DNA from: an uncultured Bacteroidales bacterium
GTDB lineage: Bacteria > Bacteroidota > Bacteroidia > Bacteroidales > Bacteroidaceae
Reading direction: 5' to 3'
Assembly (NCBI GenBank): GCA_902801425.1
Contig: CADCIQ010000036.1
Location: forward strand, 1-37,405
Length of the DNA: 37,405 bases
Below the pieces are notes generated by a model. That model had not been told where the DNA came from. It saw only the letters and a program-made list of their open reading frames with translations, and did no database searches. The position numbers and the translations under genes were made by a program. Shown piece by piece: positions 16,053 to 24,793 of the stretch (within the stretch, counting starts at the first letter, position 1; each line of letters begins with the position of its first letter).

Positions 16053-17174
16053 ATGAAGATTTTACAGATAGGGAAATTCTATCCCATTATGGGCGGAGTA
16101 GAGAAAGTTATGTTCGACCTGACAAGCGGTCTTGCTGCTCTCGGTGTTGAATGTGATATGCTATGCGCAAATAATGACACTACAGTTAAGAAGCTGGTCA
16201 TAAAGGAACTTACCCCGAATAATAGGATTATTATTTGTCCTACGATGAAAAAAATATTTGCAACTATGATTTGCCCTGCAATGATCAGGGAACTGAAGCG
16301 TAGATGCAATTATTATGACATCATCCACATTCATCATCCCGACCCTATGGCTGCCCTTGCCCTTTATATGTCAAACTATAAAGGTAAGGTCGTTTTGCAT
16401 TGGCATAGTGATATTCTCAAGCAAGCAAACCTTCTCAAGCTTTATCTTCCTTTGCAAAAATGGCTTATAAACAGAGCTTCCGTAATTGTCGGTACAACAC
16501 CTGTTTATATCAAGGAATCTCCATACCTGCAATCCGTACAGGATAAATGTACCTATCTGCCTATTGGCATTGACGAAATGGAATGGGATGCCAACGCTGT
16601 TGAGCAGATTCGTAGTCAATATCCTGGAAAGAAGATTATATTCTCATTGGGAAGATTAGTGGGATACAAGGGATATGAATATCTTATCGATGCAGCCAAG
16701 AACCTAAGTGATGACTATATAATTCTGATAGGTGGTTCCGGTCCTCTAAAAGATACTCTTCAGGCACAGATAGATACCAACAACCTGCAATCAAAGGTAA
16801 AACTCCTTGGAAGGGTAAGCGATGAGAATCTACCAAACTATTATAAAGCCATAGACCTATATTGCCTGAGCTCAACAATGAAAACGGAGGCATTCGCTAT
16901 AGTACAATTAGAGGCAATGGCAGCACGAAAGCCTGTGGTATCAGCAAGGATTCCTGGGTCAGGTGTTGCATGGGTAAACGTAGATCAGGAATCTGGCATT
17001 ACGGTTGAAACCCATAGTGCAAAAGCACTCAGCGATGCTTTCAGGAAAATATTGGAAGACAAAGCTCTTTATGATAGATTGGCACAAGGTGCGAGAAACC
17101 GTTATGAGACCGTATTCAGAAAGGAAAAGATGATTGAAAAATGCTTAGACATCTATAGATCTCTCAATGGTTGA
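16053..17174 (+). CDS. GT4-family glycosyltransferase
   Basis: This 373-residue GT-B enzyme is likely to add one sugar to the lipid-linked glycan. The N-terminal half has the GGVEKVMFDL glycine loop near residues 14-23. The C-terminal half has SLGRLVGYKGYEYLI, GGSGPL and the EX7E motif in EAFAIVQLE, which binds the nucleotide-sugar. It lacks a signal peptide or membrane helix and should work at the cytosolic face. It is the only plus-strand gene of the locus. Its last 30 bases overlap the end of the convergent minus-strand GT4. Donor and acceptor sugars cannot be predicted. Confidence 0.88.
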   Translation: MKILQIGKFYPIMGGVEKVMFDLTSGLAALGVECDMLCANNDTTVKKLVIKELTPNNRIIICPTMKKIFATMICPAMIRELKRRCNYYDIIHIHHPDPMAALALYMSNYKGKVVLHWHSDILKQANLLKLYLPLQKWLINRASVIVGTTPVYIKESPYLQSVQDKCTYLPIGIDEMEWDANAVEQIRSQYPGKKIIFSLGRLVGYKGYEYLIDAAKNLSDDYIILIGGSGPLKDTLQAQIDTNNLQSKVKLLGRVSDENLPNYYKAIDLYCLSSTMKTEAFAIVQLEAMAARKPVVSARIPGSGVAWVNVDQESGITVETHSAKALSDAFRKILEDKALYDRLAQGARNRYETVFRKEKMIEKCLDIYRSLNG

Positions 17175-18206
17175 TAGTATGTCTTGTGCCGTTGAAGCAT
17201 AATTATACATCTTATCAATCTTCTCGCTGACATTCAAAGGCTTGCACACGAAATCACGAAGCTTTAGATAAAGGTCGTCAGCATTTCCTGTTTTAAAGAA
17301 AGTTACAGGTAATTCCCTATACACTTCCTTATACACAGGAATATCCGAAATGATAGCAGGGGTTCCAAGATACATGGCTTCAAGCGGAGGTATTCCGAAA
17401 CCTTCATAAAAGGAAGGTGAAACCAATACTGCTGAGTGTGAAAGAACGTCATAGAGCGTCTTGTCATCAACCGCTCCAAGGAAATTAACGCTATCCTTAT
17501 TTTTCTTGATTACCTCAAGAATCTCCTTGTCTTTCGTTCGGAAATCCACATGACCAATAACCGTCAAGGTTGGGCAATTCCCATCCTCTCCTCGCAGTTT
17601 GTTATATGCCTCCAAAAGCACATGAAGCCCCTTATGCTTCTTGATACTTCCAAGAAAAACTATACCTTCTTTCTTCTCTGCCAATTCCCTTGTATTAAGA
17701 TATTTCCTTAATGCTATGTTTATCCCATTATTCACTACCGTAATATCAGCCGAAGAATTGAAATAAGCCCTGATTCTTTCCTTTGAGAATTGTGAAACAG
17801 TAAAAACAGTACGGGAAATTCTCAAAGCACGCTTTACATACCATTTCAATGCCAGCCTATGCATATACGAGCCGAAATTCTCAGTTTCAAAGAAAAGAAT
17901 ATCATGTATCGTAGAAAAAATAGGCACATTAATTCCCATCGGGATATTGAAATTCGGAGTATAGAAAGCATCGCATTCATTTACCTGCTTTGTAGGAAAC
18001 AGCAGCAATTCCCTTGGATTGAAACTGCTGATGTCGCAAGGCAAGATACAACAATAAGGCAATGAACCATATACAGCCAGCTTACGCTCATTCCCTATAA
18101 GCAGATATGAGTGTCGGGAATCATTGACAATATTATCCAGTACATTGGTAAGAAACACTCCGATACCAGTAGAACCTAATAAACGACAATCAATGGCTAT
18201 TCTCAT
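17145..18206 (-). CDS. GT4-family glycosyltransferase
   Basis: This 353-residue GT-B fold enzyme has a starting motif IAIDCRLLGSTGIGVFL, the central FLGSIKKHKGLHVLLEAY donor-site segment, and the EX7E motif EGFGIPPLE with the following LGTPAIISD. It is the last gene of the long minus-strand run. Its start overlaps the previous gene's stop by four bases (ATGA), indicating translational coupling. Its 3' end overlaps the opposing GT gene, leaving no room for a normal terminator. Sugar specificity is unknown. Confidence 0.88.
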   Translation of the reverse strand: MRIAIDCRLLGSTGIGVFLTNVLDNIVNDSRHSYLLIGNERKLAVYGSLPYCCILPCDISSFNPRELLLFPTKQVNECDAFYTPNFNIPMGINVPIFSTIHDILFFETENFGSYMHRLALKWYVKRALRISRTVFTVSQFSKERIRAYFNSSADITVVNNGINIALRKYLNTRELAEKKEGIVFLGSIKKHKGLHVLLEAYNKLRGEDGNCPTLTVIGHVDFRTKDKEILEVIKKNKDSVNFLGAVDDKTLYDVLSHSAVLVSPSFYEGFGIPPLEAMYLGTPAIISDIPVYKEVYRELPVTFFKTGNADDLYLKLRDFVCKPLNVSEKIDKMYNYASTAQDILSTIERSIDV

Positions 18207-19327
18207 GACAATATATATTTTTGAATGAAACGCTTTAGTATGCGAGTCCAGTCATATTCTTTCAGTTGCTCTTCTCTTGGTTCCTGATGCTCTTCAAGAG
18301 CTTTCTCTATTGCAGAAATCCATGACTCTGCCTTATATCCCTCAACCGTATATGCTCCAGTCTTTCCCTCGGCTACCTCTATCATAGCAGAGTTATGTGC
18401 CGTAACCACAGGGCATCCACAATACAAAGCCTCAAGCTGAGGCATTCCGAAACCTTCATTTAGTGATGTTGAGACGAAACAAGAAGCCAAATTATATAGC
18501 TTTACAAGATCCGAATCAGGAACAAACTTGCAGAACACAACACTTTCTATAGGGAAATCAGTAGTCTCAACGATAGTCTTCAATGAAGATGAATGCCACG
18601 CCTTGGCACCTACTATAACCAGTTGCTTTCCTGTTCGACGATAAAGCTCTGGCTGTATTGACAATAGGAATTCAAGATTCTTGCGTGGTTCCAAAGAACC
18701 AACGAAGAAAAGGAAATCACCTTTTATATTGTATTTTGCAAATAACTGGGCACGTTCCTCATCAGCAATATGCAACCTATGATACACATGATTATCAATA
18801 GCACATCCTGTAAATATTTCCTTGCATTTTATATCAGGAAAATAGTCCTTTACACGCTGCTTGGTGTAATATGAATTAGTCCACAATACATCCGCATTCT
18901 TCACGCTACGATTGAAGAAAAGGAAATTGGACAACCTATTCGTCCATACCATCGTGGATGCGTGTTCAATATTTACGACATCATGAACCACTATCACTTT
19001 CTTCACCTTCCTTGGCATAAAGAAAGGAATACATGGCAAGGCTGAATAGAAAACATCAGCTTTATATTTCCTTACAAGAACAGGAAATACCATATTGAGC
19101 CACACAAGGTTGGGAAGTCGTTGAAGAATAGCATTGGTCTTTTTCACGAATGTCACATTCTCAGGCATGGCATCAGCCGAAAAAGTATCATCAAGATTAC
19201 GAGGCAAAGCCACAACAAACCTATCCGAAGGACATTCCTTAGCCCATGCCTGAACACTACATTTCAGAAATGTAGAGATACCTGCACTTGAAGCTACAAA
19301 CGGACGACCATCTATTATAATATTCAT
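18203..19327 (-). CDS. GT4-family glycosyltransferase
   Basis: This 374-residue GT-B enzyme has IDGRPFVASSAGISTFL at the N-terminus, FFVGSLEPRKNLEFLL at the donor site, and EX7E in EGFGMPQLE followed by YCGCPVVTAHNSA. The last features resemble mannosyl- or rhamnosyltransferases of the WbdB/WcaI type, but specificity is not readable. It overlaps both neighbouring genes of the run by four bases, so three GTs are coupled in translation. Confidence 0.88.
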   Translation of the reverse strand: MNIIIDGRPFVASSAGISTFLKCSVQAWAKECPSDRFVVALPRNLDDTFSADAMPENVTFVKKTNAILQRLPNLVWLNMVFPVLVRKYKADVFYSALPCIPFFMPRKVKKVIVVHDVVNIEHASTMVWTNRLSNFLFFNRSVKNADVLWTNSYYTKQRVKDYFPDIKCKEIFTGCAIDNHVYHRLHIADEERAQLFAKYNIKGDFLFFVGSLEPRKNLEFLLSIQPELYRRTGKQLVIVGAKAWHSSSLKTIVETTDFPIESVVFCKFVPDSDLVKLYNLASCFVSTSLNEGFGMPQLEALYCGCPVVTAHNSAMIEVAEGKTGAYTVEGYKAESWISAIEKALEEHQEPREEQLKEYDWTRILKRFIQKYILS

Positions 19328-20424
19328 ACTGCCAATATGTTTTTGAAAGTTTCCAATGAAACATCAAATGAATATTTTCTCTTGAACAATTCACGCGATG
19401 CTGCATTATATCTGAAAGGTTTGTTAAACTCACGAATTTTCTGCACAAATTCCTGTTTATTCTTGCAAACAGCAGCTATTTCGTCATTTATGTCATAGCC
19501 CTCAAATGCCTCAGAAGTGCCTATCAGATACTTTCCGAACTTTAGTGACTCCGCAGTCTTCACCTTCATTCCGCCTCCTGATATTATCGGAAGAAGAACG
19601 AAGTCTGCACTCTCATACAATGCCGTAAGGTCATCAACAAAGCTATATAGTGTGATCTTATCCGTTATCTTAATATCATTGGCAAAAGCATCCATTCCCG
19701 AACCTGCAATGGTAAGATGAACATCAACCTCTGGTAATATCTCCTCACAGAACCATTTCAAGCCCTTGATATTACCAGCGAAATAACTGCCAAGAAAAAA
19801 AGCCTCCTTTGTGCTACCCACAGAACATTTCTGCATCTGTCCTTCTTGCATATCGTGATAGTTATCCTTCATCGTAATAGGAACTATCGCATCAGCCTTA
19901 CGGGAATAAAGCTCAGTCAAACGCTCTGAATCCTTCCTATTCAGGGCAATTACGGAATTTGAATAACGACACGCATCCTGTTCATTTATATTAGCTCCAC
20001 GAATCCAGAAAGCATGTGCATAATCTCCGCTTTCAACCGTAACGGAACGCATATAGTCCTGCTCAATATTATGAAAGAAAGTATAGATGCGGATTTTCTC
20101 ATATCTACGACGGATTATCTTAGCGAGGTTTCCTAATTGTGAACTATCGATAAACACATCCGTGAAAGTCTCTTCTAAAAGAATTGCCATCAAACGCGAG
20201 ATATGCTCATCTGTTAGTCCTCCCATATATCCCTTTACCACGCCCAAGAACCTTGAAATTCGTTCTGTAAACGTGCGTTTCCCTTTCTGAGGATATAATA
20301 TATACTCAACGACATTCTCCTTTCCGAAAAGCAAATGAAGCGATTCCAGATTACGACCAGCACACTGGCCACCACCTGTTGCAGATTCTTCATTAGCAAA
20401 TGTCACATATAGAAACTTTCTCAT
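19324..20424 (-). CDS. Glycosyltransferase (GT4-like, Glyco_trans_1_4 type)
   Basis: This 366-residue protein has a GT-B layout. The N-terminus shows GGGQCAGRNLESL and the C-terminal half has FLGSYFAGNIKGLKWF, AGSGMD and the ISGGGMKVKTAES segment. The GGGMKVKTAE pattern replaces the usual EX7E and is typical of one GT4 subgroup. It is the first of the three coupled glycosyltransferases after the EpsG-like gene, from which it is separated by 34 bases containing a GAGATTAAT palindrome (20438-20457). Confidence 0.82.
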   Translation of the reverse strand: MRKFLYVTFANEESATGGGQCAGRNLESLHLLFGKENVVEYILYPQKGKRTFTERISRFLGVVKGYMGGLTDEHISRLMAILLEETFTDVFIDSSQLGNLAKIIRRRYEKIRIYTFFHNIEQDYMRSVTVESGDYAHAFWIRGANINEQDACRYSNSVIALNRKDSERLTELYSRKADAIVPITMKDNYHDMQEGQMQKCSVGSTKEAFFLGSYFAGNIKGLKWFCEEILPEVDVHLTIAGSGMDAFANDIKITDKITLYSFVDDLTALYESADFVLLPIISGGGMKVKTAESLKFGKYLIGTSEAFEGYDINDEIAAVCKNKQEFVQKIREFNKPFRYNAASRELFKRKYSFDVSLETFKNILAV

Positions 20425-20458
20425 CTTTCGAAATTAAGAGATTAATGTATTAATCTCA

Positions 20459-21616
20459 TTATTCATTTGGATTCTGGAACTCCTTGTCAAATATGTATTT
20501 CCTCTCCTGATAGGACTTTATTCCTCCCAACAGGATATTGTCATATTCCATAACTGATTGATTTACCGTAGTCACGATCTTCAGTACACAATATATTCCA
20601 AGGAACGCATTGAACAGCATCCTGTTATTATGGAAGTAAAAGCACCTGCGTATCTCTGGCCATAATATCCAATAAGAGAACAGGAACAAGATACTGAATC
20701 TCTTTGCGATCTCGTCAAACTCACTCAGAGCCGAGAATGTTGAAATATACAGCATGAATGCGTTTATGAAGATTGTATTCACCTTACGTGCAGAACTCAG
20801 TTTGTCATAATAGCAGAAAATCAGCATTGCGGTAAGGAAACGCTCAATAAATCCAAGTCCCACGCCACGAGTTCCCGTTGTCTCTGTATATACCTCCAGC
20901 TTCTTCTCAAGGAAATCACCTCCTATATGGAACAACTTCACCAACGAAAGCAATATTGGCACATGAAGCACAAACACAATGTTGCAGACAATGATAATGC
21001 CAAGATACACATATTTATTCACATGCCTGTGCAAGAAGAAGTATAGAGGGAAATAGAATATCGAAGAATAGTGGAAACTCAGGGCAAGCACGCACAGTAG
21101 AAAATATGGTATAGGTTTCCTTTTTTCAAGGAAGGGAAGTGCGTTTACGAATATCATTATTGCAAGGATATTCCTCAGAAGGTTACACATCGATGCAAAG
21201 CCACCGAATGCCAGGAATATAACCATTGAGAGCAGTATGTTATCGGTATATCTCCTGAGAAAACGACAGAATAACACCACATCTATAAGCGTGATGACAA
21301 AGATGAAGAAATGATAGCTGTCAAATATGCTCTTGCACACTATGCTGAGCAACAACCAGCCCGGCTCATGTTCCTTAATGCCACCTAACTGATATGTGGA
21401 TAGCTTATACATATCTATGCCATCAAACTCATTGTAGTATGATGTCCAGTCATGGAACACGAACCCACGGAATGCAAAGAATATGAAGAATGACAATACA
21501 CCCACGATATTGATATTCATGGACACATTGGAGACATCATCCTTGAACCTTTGATAGAAAAGTGCAAGGAGTCCAAGAAAAACGGTCAATAGGACGTATG
21601 GGATTGAGTATATCAT
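20459..21616 (-). CDS. EpsG-family polysaccharide polymerase-like membrane protein
   Basis: This 385-residue protein has about ten predicted membrane helices and the EpsG-family signature near the N-terminus: FRGFVFHDWTSYYNEF (about 49-64), with a conserved Arg and Asp before the large periplasmic segment. EpsG and Wzy proteins polymerise repeat units on the outer face of the inner membrane. Its position between glycosyltransferases and acyltransferase fits that role. Polymerases share little sequence identity, so the call rests on topology and this motif. The 54-base gap to the acyltransferase holds only TTTTCAATTTTCAATTTC-type repeats. Confidence 0.8.
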   Translation of the reverse strand: MIYSIPYVLLTVFLGLLALFYQRFKDDVSNVSMNINIVGVLSFFIFFAFRGFVFHDWTSYYNEFDGIDMYKLSTYQLGGIKEHEPGWLLLSIVCKSIFDSYHFFIFVITLIDVVLFCRFLRRYTDNILLSMVIFLAFGGFASMCNLLRNILAIMIFVNALPFLEKRKPIPYFLLCVLALSFHYSSIFYFPLYFFLHRHVNKYVYLGIIIVCNIVFVLHVPILLSLVKLFHIGGDFLEKKLEVYTETTGTRGVGLGFIERFLTAMLIFCYYDKLSSARKVNTIFINAFMLYISTFSALSEFDEIAKRFSILFLFSYWILWPEIRRCFYFHNNRMLFNAFLGIYCVLKIVTTVNQSVMEYDNILLGGIKSYQERKYIFDKEFQNPNE

Positions 21617-21671
21617 TTGCTAAAGGTTACAGGCAAATTATAATTTTCAATTTTCAATTTCAAAAGCCTCT

Positions 21672-22724
21672 TTAGGCTCTTATCAAGTCTTTCTGTGCCA
21701 CGAACCACGGAACTAACCTTCGCATGGCATATATGCAGAAGATGCAACTTAATACCACCAGAACCAAAAGCAGAGCCTTCAACATCAGTACGTTTCCATG
21801 TATCAAACGAGTAAGCACCGGTGTATATAGTCCAATGAAGAATGAATGCGTGCCCAGTACTATAATTGAATATCTACCGATATAATTTACAACAGGACAG
21901 CGCCCTATGAGCTTCGAAAGAAGTATCATGGCAATACTACCGCTACACCCTGCTATATAAAGATTCAGAATCGTTGCCTCATAGGCATTACGAAAGAAAG
22001 TAACATCACCGCCATAGGTCACCGCAGTAGCGATCAGACAAATCAAGGCTATACCAATGGTAAGTTTCTTATTCCTTGAATGCAGAATATCCGTTTTTTT
22101 CCTCAGTACATTACCAACCGCAACGAATGGCATACAGGTCATTGAAGAATCAAGATAGAAAGGTATCTGCACCTCATTCTTACCGAATAGATAGCCACCT
22201 ATTCCAAAGACGAATGACAAGGCGAGCATAATATAGAGGTTCTGACGAGTCACGAAATCCAGGAACAGATACAACAGATACGTAGTGAACAGAGAGACAA
22301 GAAACCAGATCGGGATATTAGGATAATAGAACTTTCCGCTTTCCTGAATGAGGAAGTTATAGAGAGAACTATCAAAAATTACGTCTGAACTATCTCCAAG
22401 CACCTTACTCCTTACCAACGTAAATACGTAGGCATACACTATCGTAAGGCAGAAGAAGAACGTGCAAGGAATCACGAGCCTGTTTATTTTCTTTATGAAG
22501 AATGCCTGATACCCCGAATTGAATGAGATGAAAAGTCCGGAGAGCATGAAATAGAAAGGAATACGGAATGACATGAAGAAATTATTCACGCTCTGATTCC
22601 TGTAAAGCACCTCACATTGATCCACATGATAGCTCACGACAAAGAGAATACATATTCCCTTTGCCAGATCAATGAAATCAAGATGTGGAGCCCCAGCGCG
22701 AGGGGCGTTATTTTGCTTTTCCAT
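21672..22724 (-). CDS. Acyltransferase 3 family membrane protein
   Basis: This membrane acyltransferase of about 350 residues probably adds acetyl or similar groups to the glycan. The family signature is at the start: the segment LDFIDLAKGICILFVVSYH carries the conserved His, and FRIPFYFMLSGLF follows. About ten helices are predicted. The open frame extends upstream to 22793, but those residues overlap the previous gene. The ATG at 22724 lies six bases past that gene's stop and gives the usual N-terminus. This is the second potential acyl-transfer activity in the locus, after the GT2 fusion. Confidence 0.87.
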   Translation of the reverse strand: MEKQNNAPRAGAPHLDFIDLAKGICILFVVSYHVDQCEVLYRNQSVNNFFMSFRIPFYFMLSGLFISFNSGYQAFFIKKINRLVIPCTFFFCLTIVYAYVFTLVRSKVLGDSSDVIFDSSLYNFLIQESGKFYYPNIPIWFLVSLFTTYLLYLFLDFVTRQNLYIMLALSFVFGIGGYLFGKNEVQIPFYLDSSMTCMPFVAVGNVLRKKTDILHSRNKKLTIGIALICLIATAVTYGGDVTFFRNAYEATILNLYIAGCSGSIAMILLSKLIGRCPVVNYIGRYSIIVLGTHSFFIGLYTPVLTRLIHGNVLMLKALLLVLVVLSCIFCIYAMRRLVPWFVAQKDLIRA

Positions 22725-22729
22725 TATTT

Positions 22730-23719
22730 CTACAATTTCTCCTGTATTTCTATCCAATCTGGCATAGGCTCCTCCACAGCCTTTATCACGCATTGCTTTG
22801 CAAGAGCGATGTCGTCATCTGGATAGTCACCATTAGGCTTGCAGGTGTTATCAATAAGCATGACATTGAACACTGGCTTAAAGAGCCTCTCAAACCATGT
22901 GGCAGTGGCAATATAACGAGCCATACCCGTATTCAGATGCCAATAGTCTCGCGTAAGATACATATTGTCATTTAGGCGCGTATCCCTTGCATTCTGAATA
23001 GCTATGCCTGTCGGTATAATCAAGTCTATGCCATATCGGTTCATCATCTTCTTGCAGCAAGCAATATTGCCTTCAAGCACATACGGCATCTCGCTATGGT
23101 CGTGACTCCAAACCAACTGAAATGCGAGGCACAACCCTGGATTCGTGCAATATGTAAGAATCTTTTCTTCAAGCCCCTTGAGATATGCGAATGATTTCCA
23201 GTTGTATGACAAGGAACTCGACTGCTGAATAACAATCACATCCCAGTTCTGGTGCAGAAGTTCACCAAGCTTGCCTTCATGATTAAATACAGCCGTTCCC
23301 GTTACTCTGTTCAGGGAGAAAACTGTATTCTCATAGTCCTTGTTCAGCCATGTCTTAAAAGTCGATGAACCCTCTGTCAAGGAACTGACGCATATCCTAC
23401 TCATATCTATGCCTGAAGCCTTCACCATAGCATCCATATACTGCATGGCATCTTCCGTGAAACTGTTGCCAATGGCTAAGATACGAAGCGAGTCTGTCCT
23501 GACAGGAAATGTAGGATTAACGTGATACCTTACGGAGTCAGGAATGCTATCCTCAAGAGCTGCATAGTCAAAGTGCTTTCCCTTGAACTCAGGCTCATCC
23601 TCCTTCGAGCAGGATGTCAATGGAGACAAGAAGAGCAAGCCACCTAACCAAGCCTTAACAAGGAGGAAACGTCCTACCCTATCTTTCTTATAATGAATAA
23701 AATGAGACAATATCTTCAT
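22730..23719 (-). CDS. DUF4886 SGNH-type lipoprotein
   Basis: This protein of about 330 residues starts with a basic segment and a hydrophobic stretch ending in LTSC, a lipobox. It then carries the DUF4886/SGNH signature ILAIGNSFTEDAMQYM, with the nucleophile Ser in GNSF. QQSSS and a later DYWHLN block with Asp and His complete the likely SGNH set. The start is put at the ATG at 23719; another in-frame ATG at 23728 is equally close to the preceding stop at 23733. Its place inside a polysaccharide operon suggests deacetylation or trimming of the product. That is inference. Confidence 0.8.
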   Translation of the reverse strand: MKILSHFIHYKKDRVGRFLLVKAWLGGLLFLSPLTSCSKEDEPEFKGKHFDYAALEDSIPDSVRYHVNPTFPVRTDSLRILAIGNSFTEDAMQYMDAMVKASGIDMSRICVSSLTEGSSTFKTWLNKDYENTVFSLNRVTGTAVFNHEGKLGELLHQNWDVIVIQQSSSLSYNWKSFAYLKGLEEKILTYCTNPGLCLAFQLVWSHDHSEMPYVLEGNIACCKKMMNRYGIDLIIPTGIAIQNARDTRLNDNMYLTRDYWHLNTGMARYIATATWFERLFKPVFNVMLIDNTCKPNGDYPDDDIALAKQCVIKAVEEPMPDWIEIQEKL

Positions 23720-23732
23720 GTTGTTCATTAAA

Positions 23733-24782
23733 TCAAAGAGCACCTGATCTCTGTTTCTTATAAAGCACCCATCCTGAGCCACCCATAATGGCAAGGAATA
23801 TCCAGAGCAGAACGATTAATGACCTTGGAGTACTACTTGGCTTGTTAGGCATTATAGGGCGTTCCATCATTACGAAAGCAGGAGTGCGCTCCTGAATCTT
23901 TGTATGAGCCTGACGCATAAGCTCAAGACTATTCCTGTAGTTGTCATATTTCAGTTGCATAGTATTCTCAAGTTCCTCGATCTTAACCTGATACGACTGC
24001 AACTGAACGCCTTGGTTAGCATCAGCAAACGATGTATAGACCTCACGCGCACGCTCATAGTCGCGTCTCATCTCGCGCGATAGTTTCTTGTAGAACTCAT
24101 AGTCAATGGTTGCCTTCTTAGTACGGTATGTAGTGATATACTGCTGCAACCTATGCTGAAGGGTATCTGCCATAATGGCTGCCACAAGAGGATCCTGATC
24201 AGTCACGGAAATGGTTATTATGCTCGTCTTCTTATCTACAGTACAGATGATGCAGCCACGCATTCCCTCAATGATATCATTATCCTCTTTTGAAATCTTG
24301 AATGGATCCACACCACCCTTCTTGGGATTATATGTATCCTTCGGTGTCATCAGCTGTGCGAGCCATATCTTAGGATAAGTCCAGAATGGCATCTTAAAAT
24401 CCTTCTTTAAATGCTCTATATACTTCTTCTCCGTATTGTCTTCCTTCAGTCGCACAGGCACATCATAGAGCGAGAGCAGGAAGTCTGTCGTTGCAAAGAT
24501 ATCTGGATACAGTTCTGGGTAGATAGCATCCATTGCCGAGTTTCCGCCAATGTCAATACCGAAATTTGAAGCCATATCGGCAAGATTACCACTCAGACCT
24601 ATGCCACCCGAACTCATCTCAGGTGCCAAGGTAACTCCTGCCGTAAAGGTCTTAGGAGTGCATAGCGCCACTATAACACCCAGCACCGCCCCTATACCTG
24701 CAAAGCGTGCAAGGAAGCGCCATTGTGCCAAAAGCACCTTAAATACTGCAACTACATCAATTTCCTTTGTCTTTTTTTCCAT
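23733..24782 (-). CDS. Wzz-family chain-length regulator
   Basis: This 349-residue protein has an N-terminal transmembrane helix (about 20-40), a large periplasmic part with coiled-coil helices (about 195-300), and a proline-rich segment PIMPNKPSSTPRS leading into a C-terminal helix. This is the usual Wzz/polysaccharide co-polymerase plan. It controls how long the polymer grows, probably together with the EpsG-like protein. There is no fused tyrosine-kinase domain and none is encoded separately in the window. Confidence 0.88.
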   Translation of the reverse strand: MEKKTKEIDVVAVFKVLLAQWRFLARFAGIGAVLGVIVALCTPKTFTAGVTLAPEMSSGGIGLSGNLADMASNFGIDIGGNSAMDAIYPELYPDIFATTDFLLSLYDVPVRLKEDNTEKKYIEHLKKDFKMPFWTYPKIWLAQLMTPKDTYNPKKGGVDPFKISKEDNDIIEGMRGCIICTVDKKTSIITISVTDQDPLVAAIMADTLQHRLQQYITTYRTKKATIDYEFYKKLSREMRRDYERAREVYTSFADANQGVQLQSYQVKIEELENTMQLKYDNYRNSLELMRQAHTKIQERTPAFVMMERPIMPNKPSSTPRSLIVLLWIFLAIMGGSGWVLYKKQRSGAL

Positions 24783-24793
24783 ATTTCTCTTGT

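Noticed and set aside
20438-20457. Palindrome GAGATTAAT-GT-ATTAATCTC between two polysaccharide genes
   Set aside because: It is perfect but AT-rich, with a 2-base loop and no repeat elsewhere in the window; it may be a minor word repeat and not an operator.
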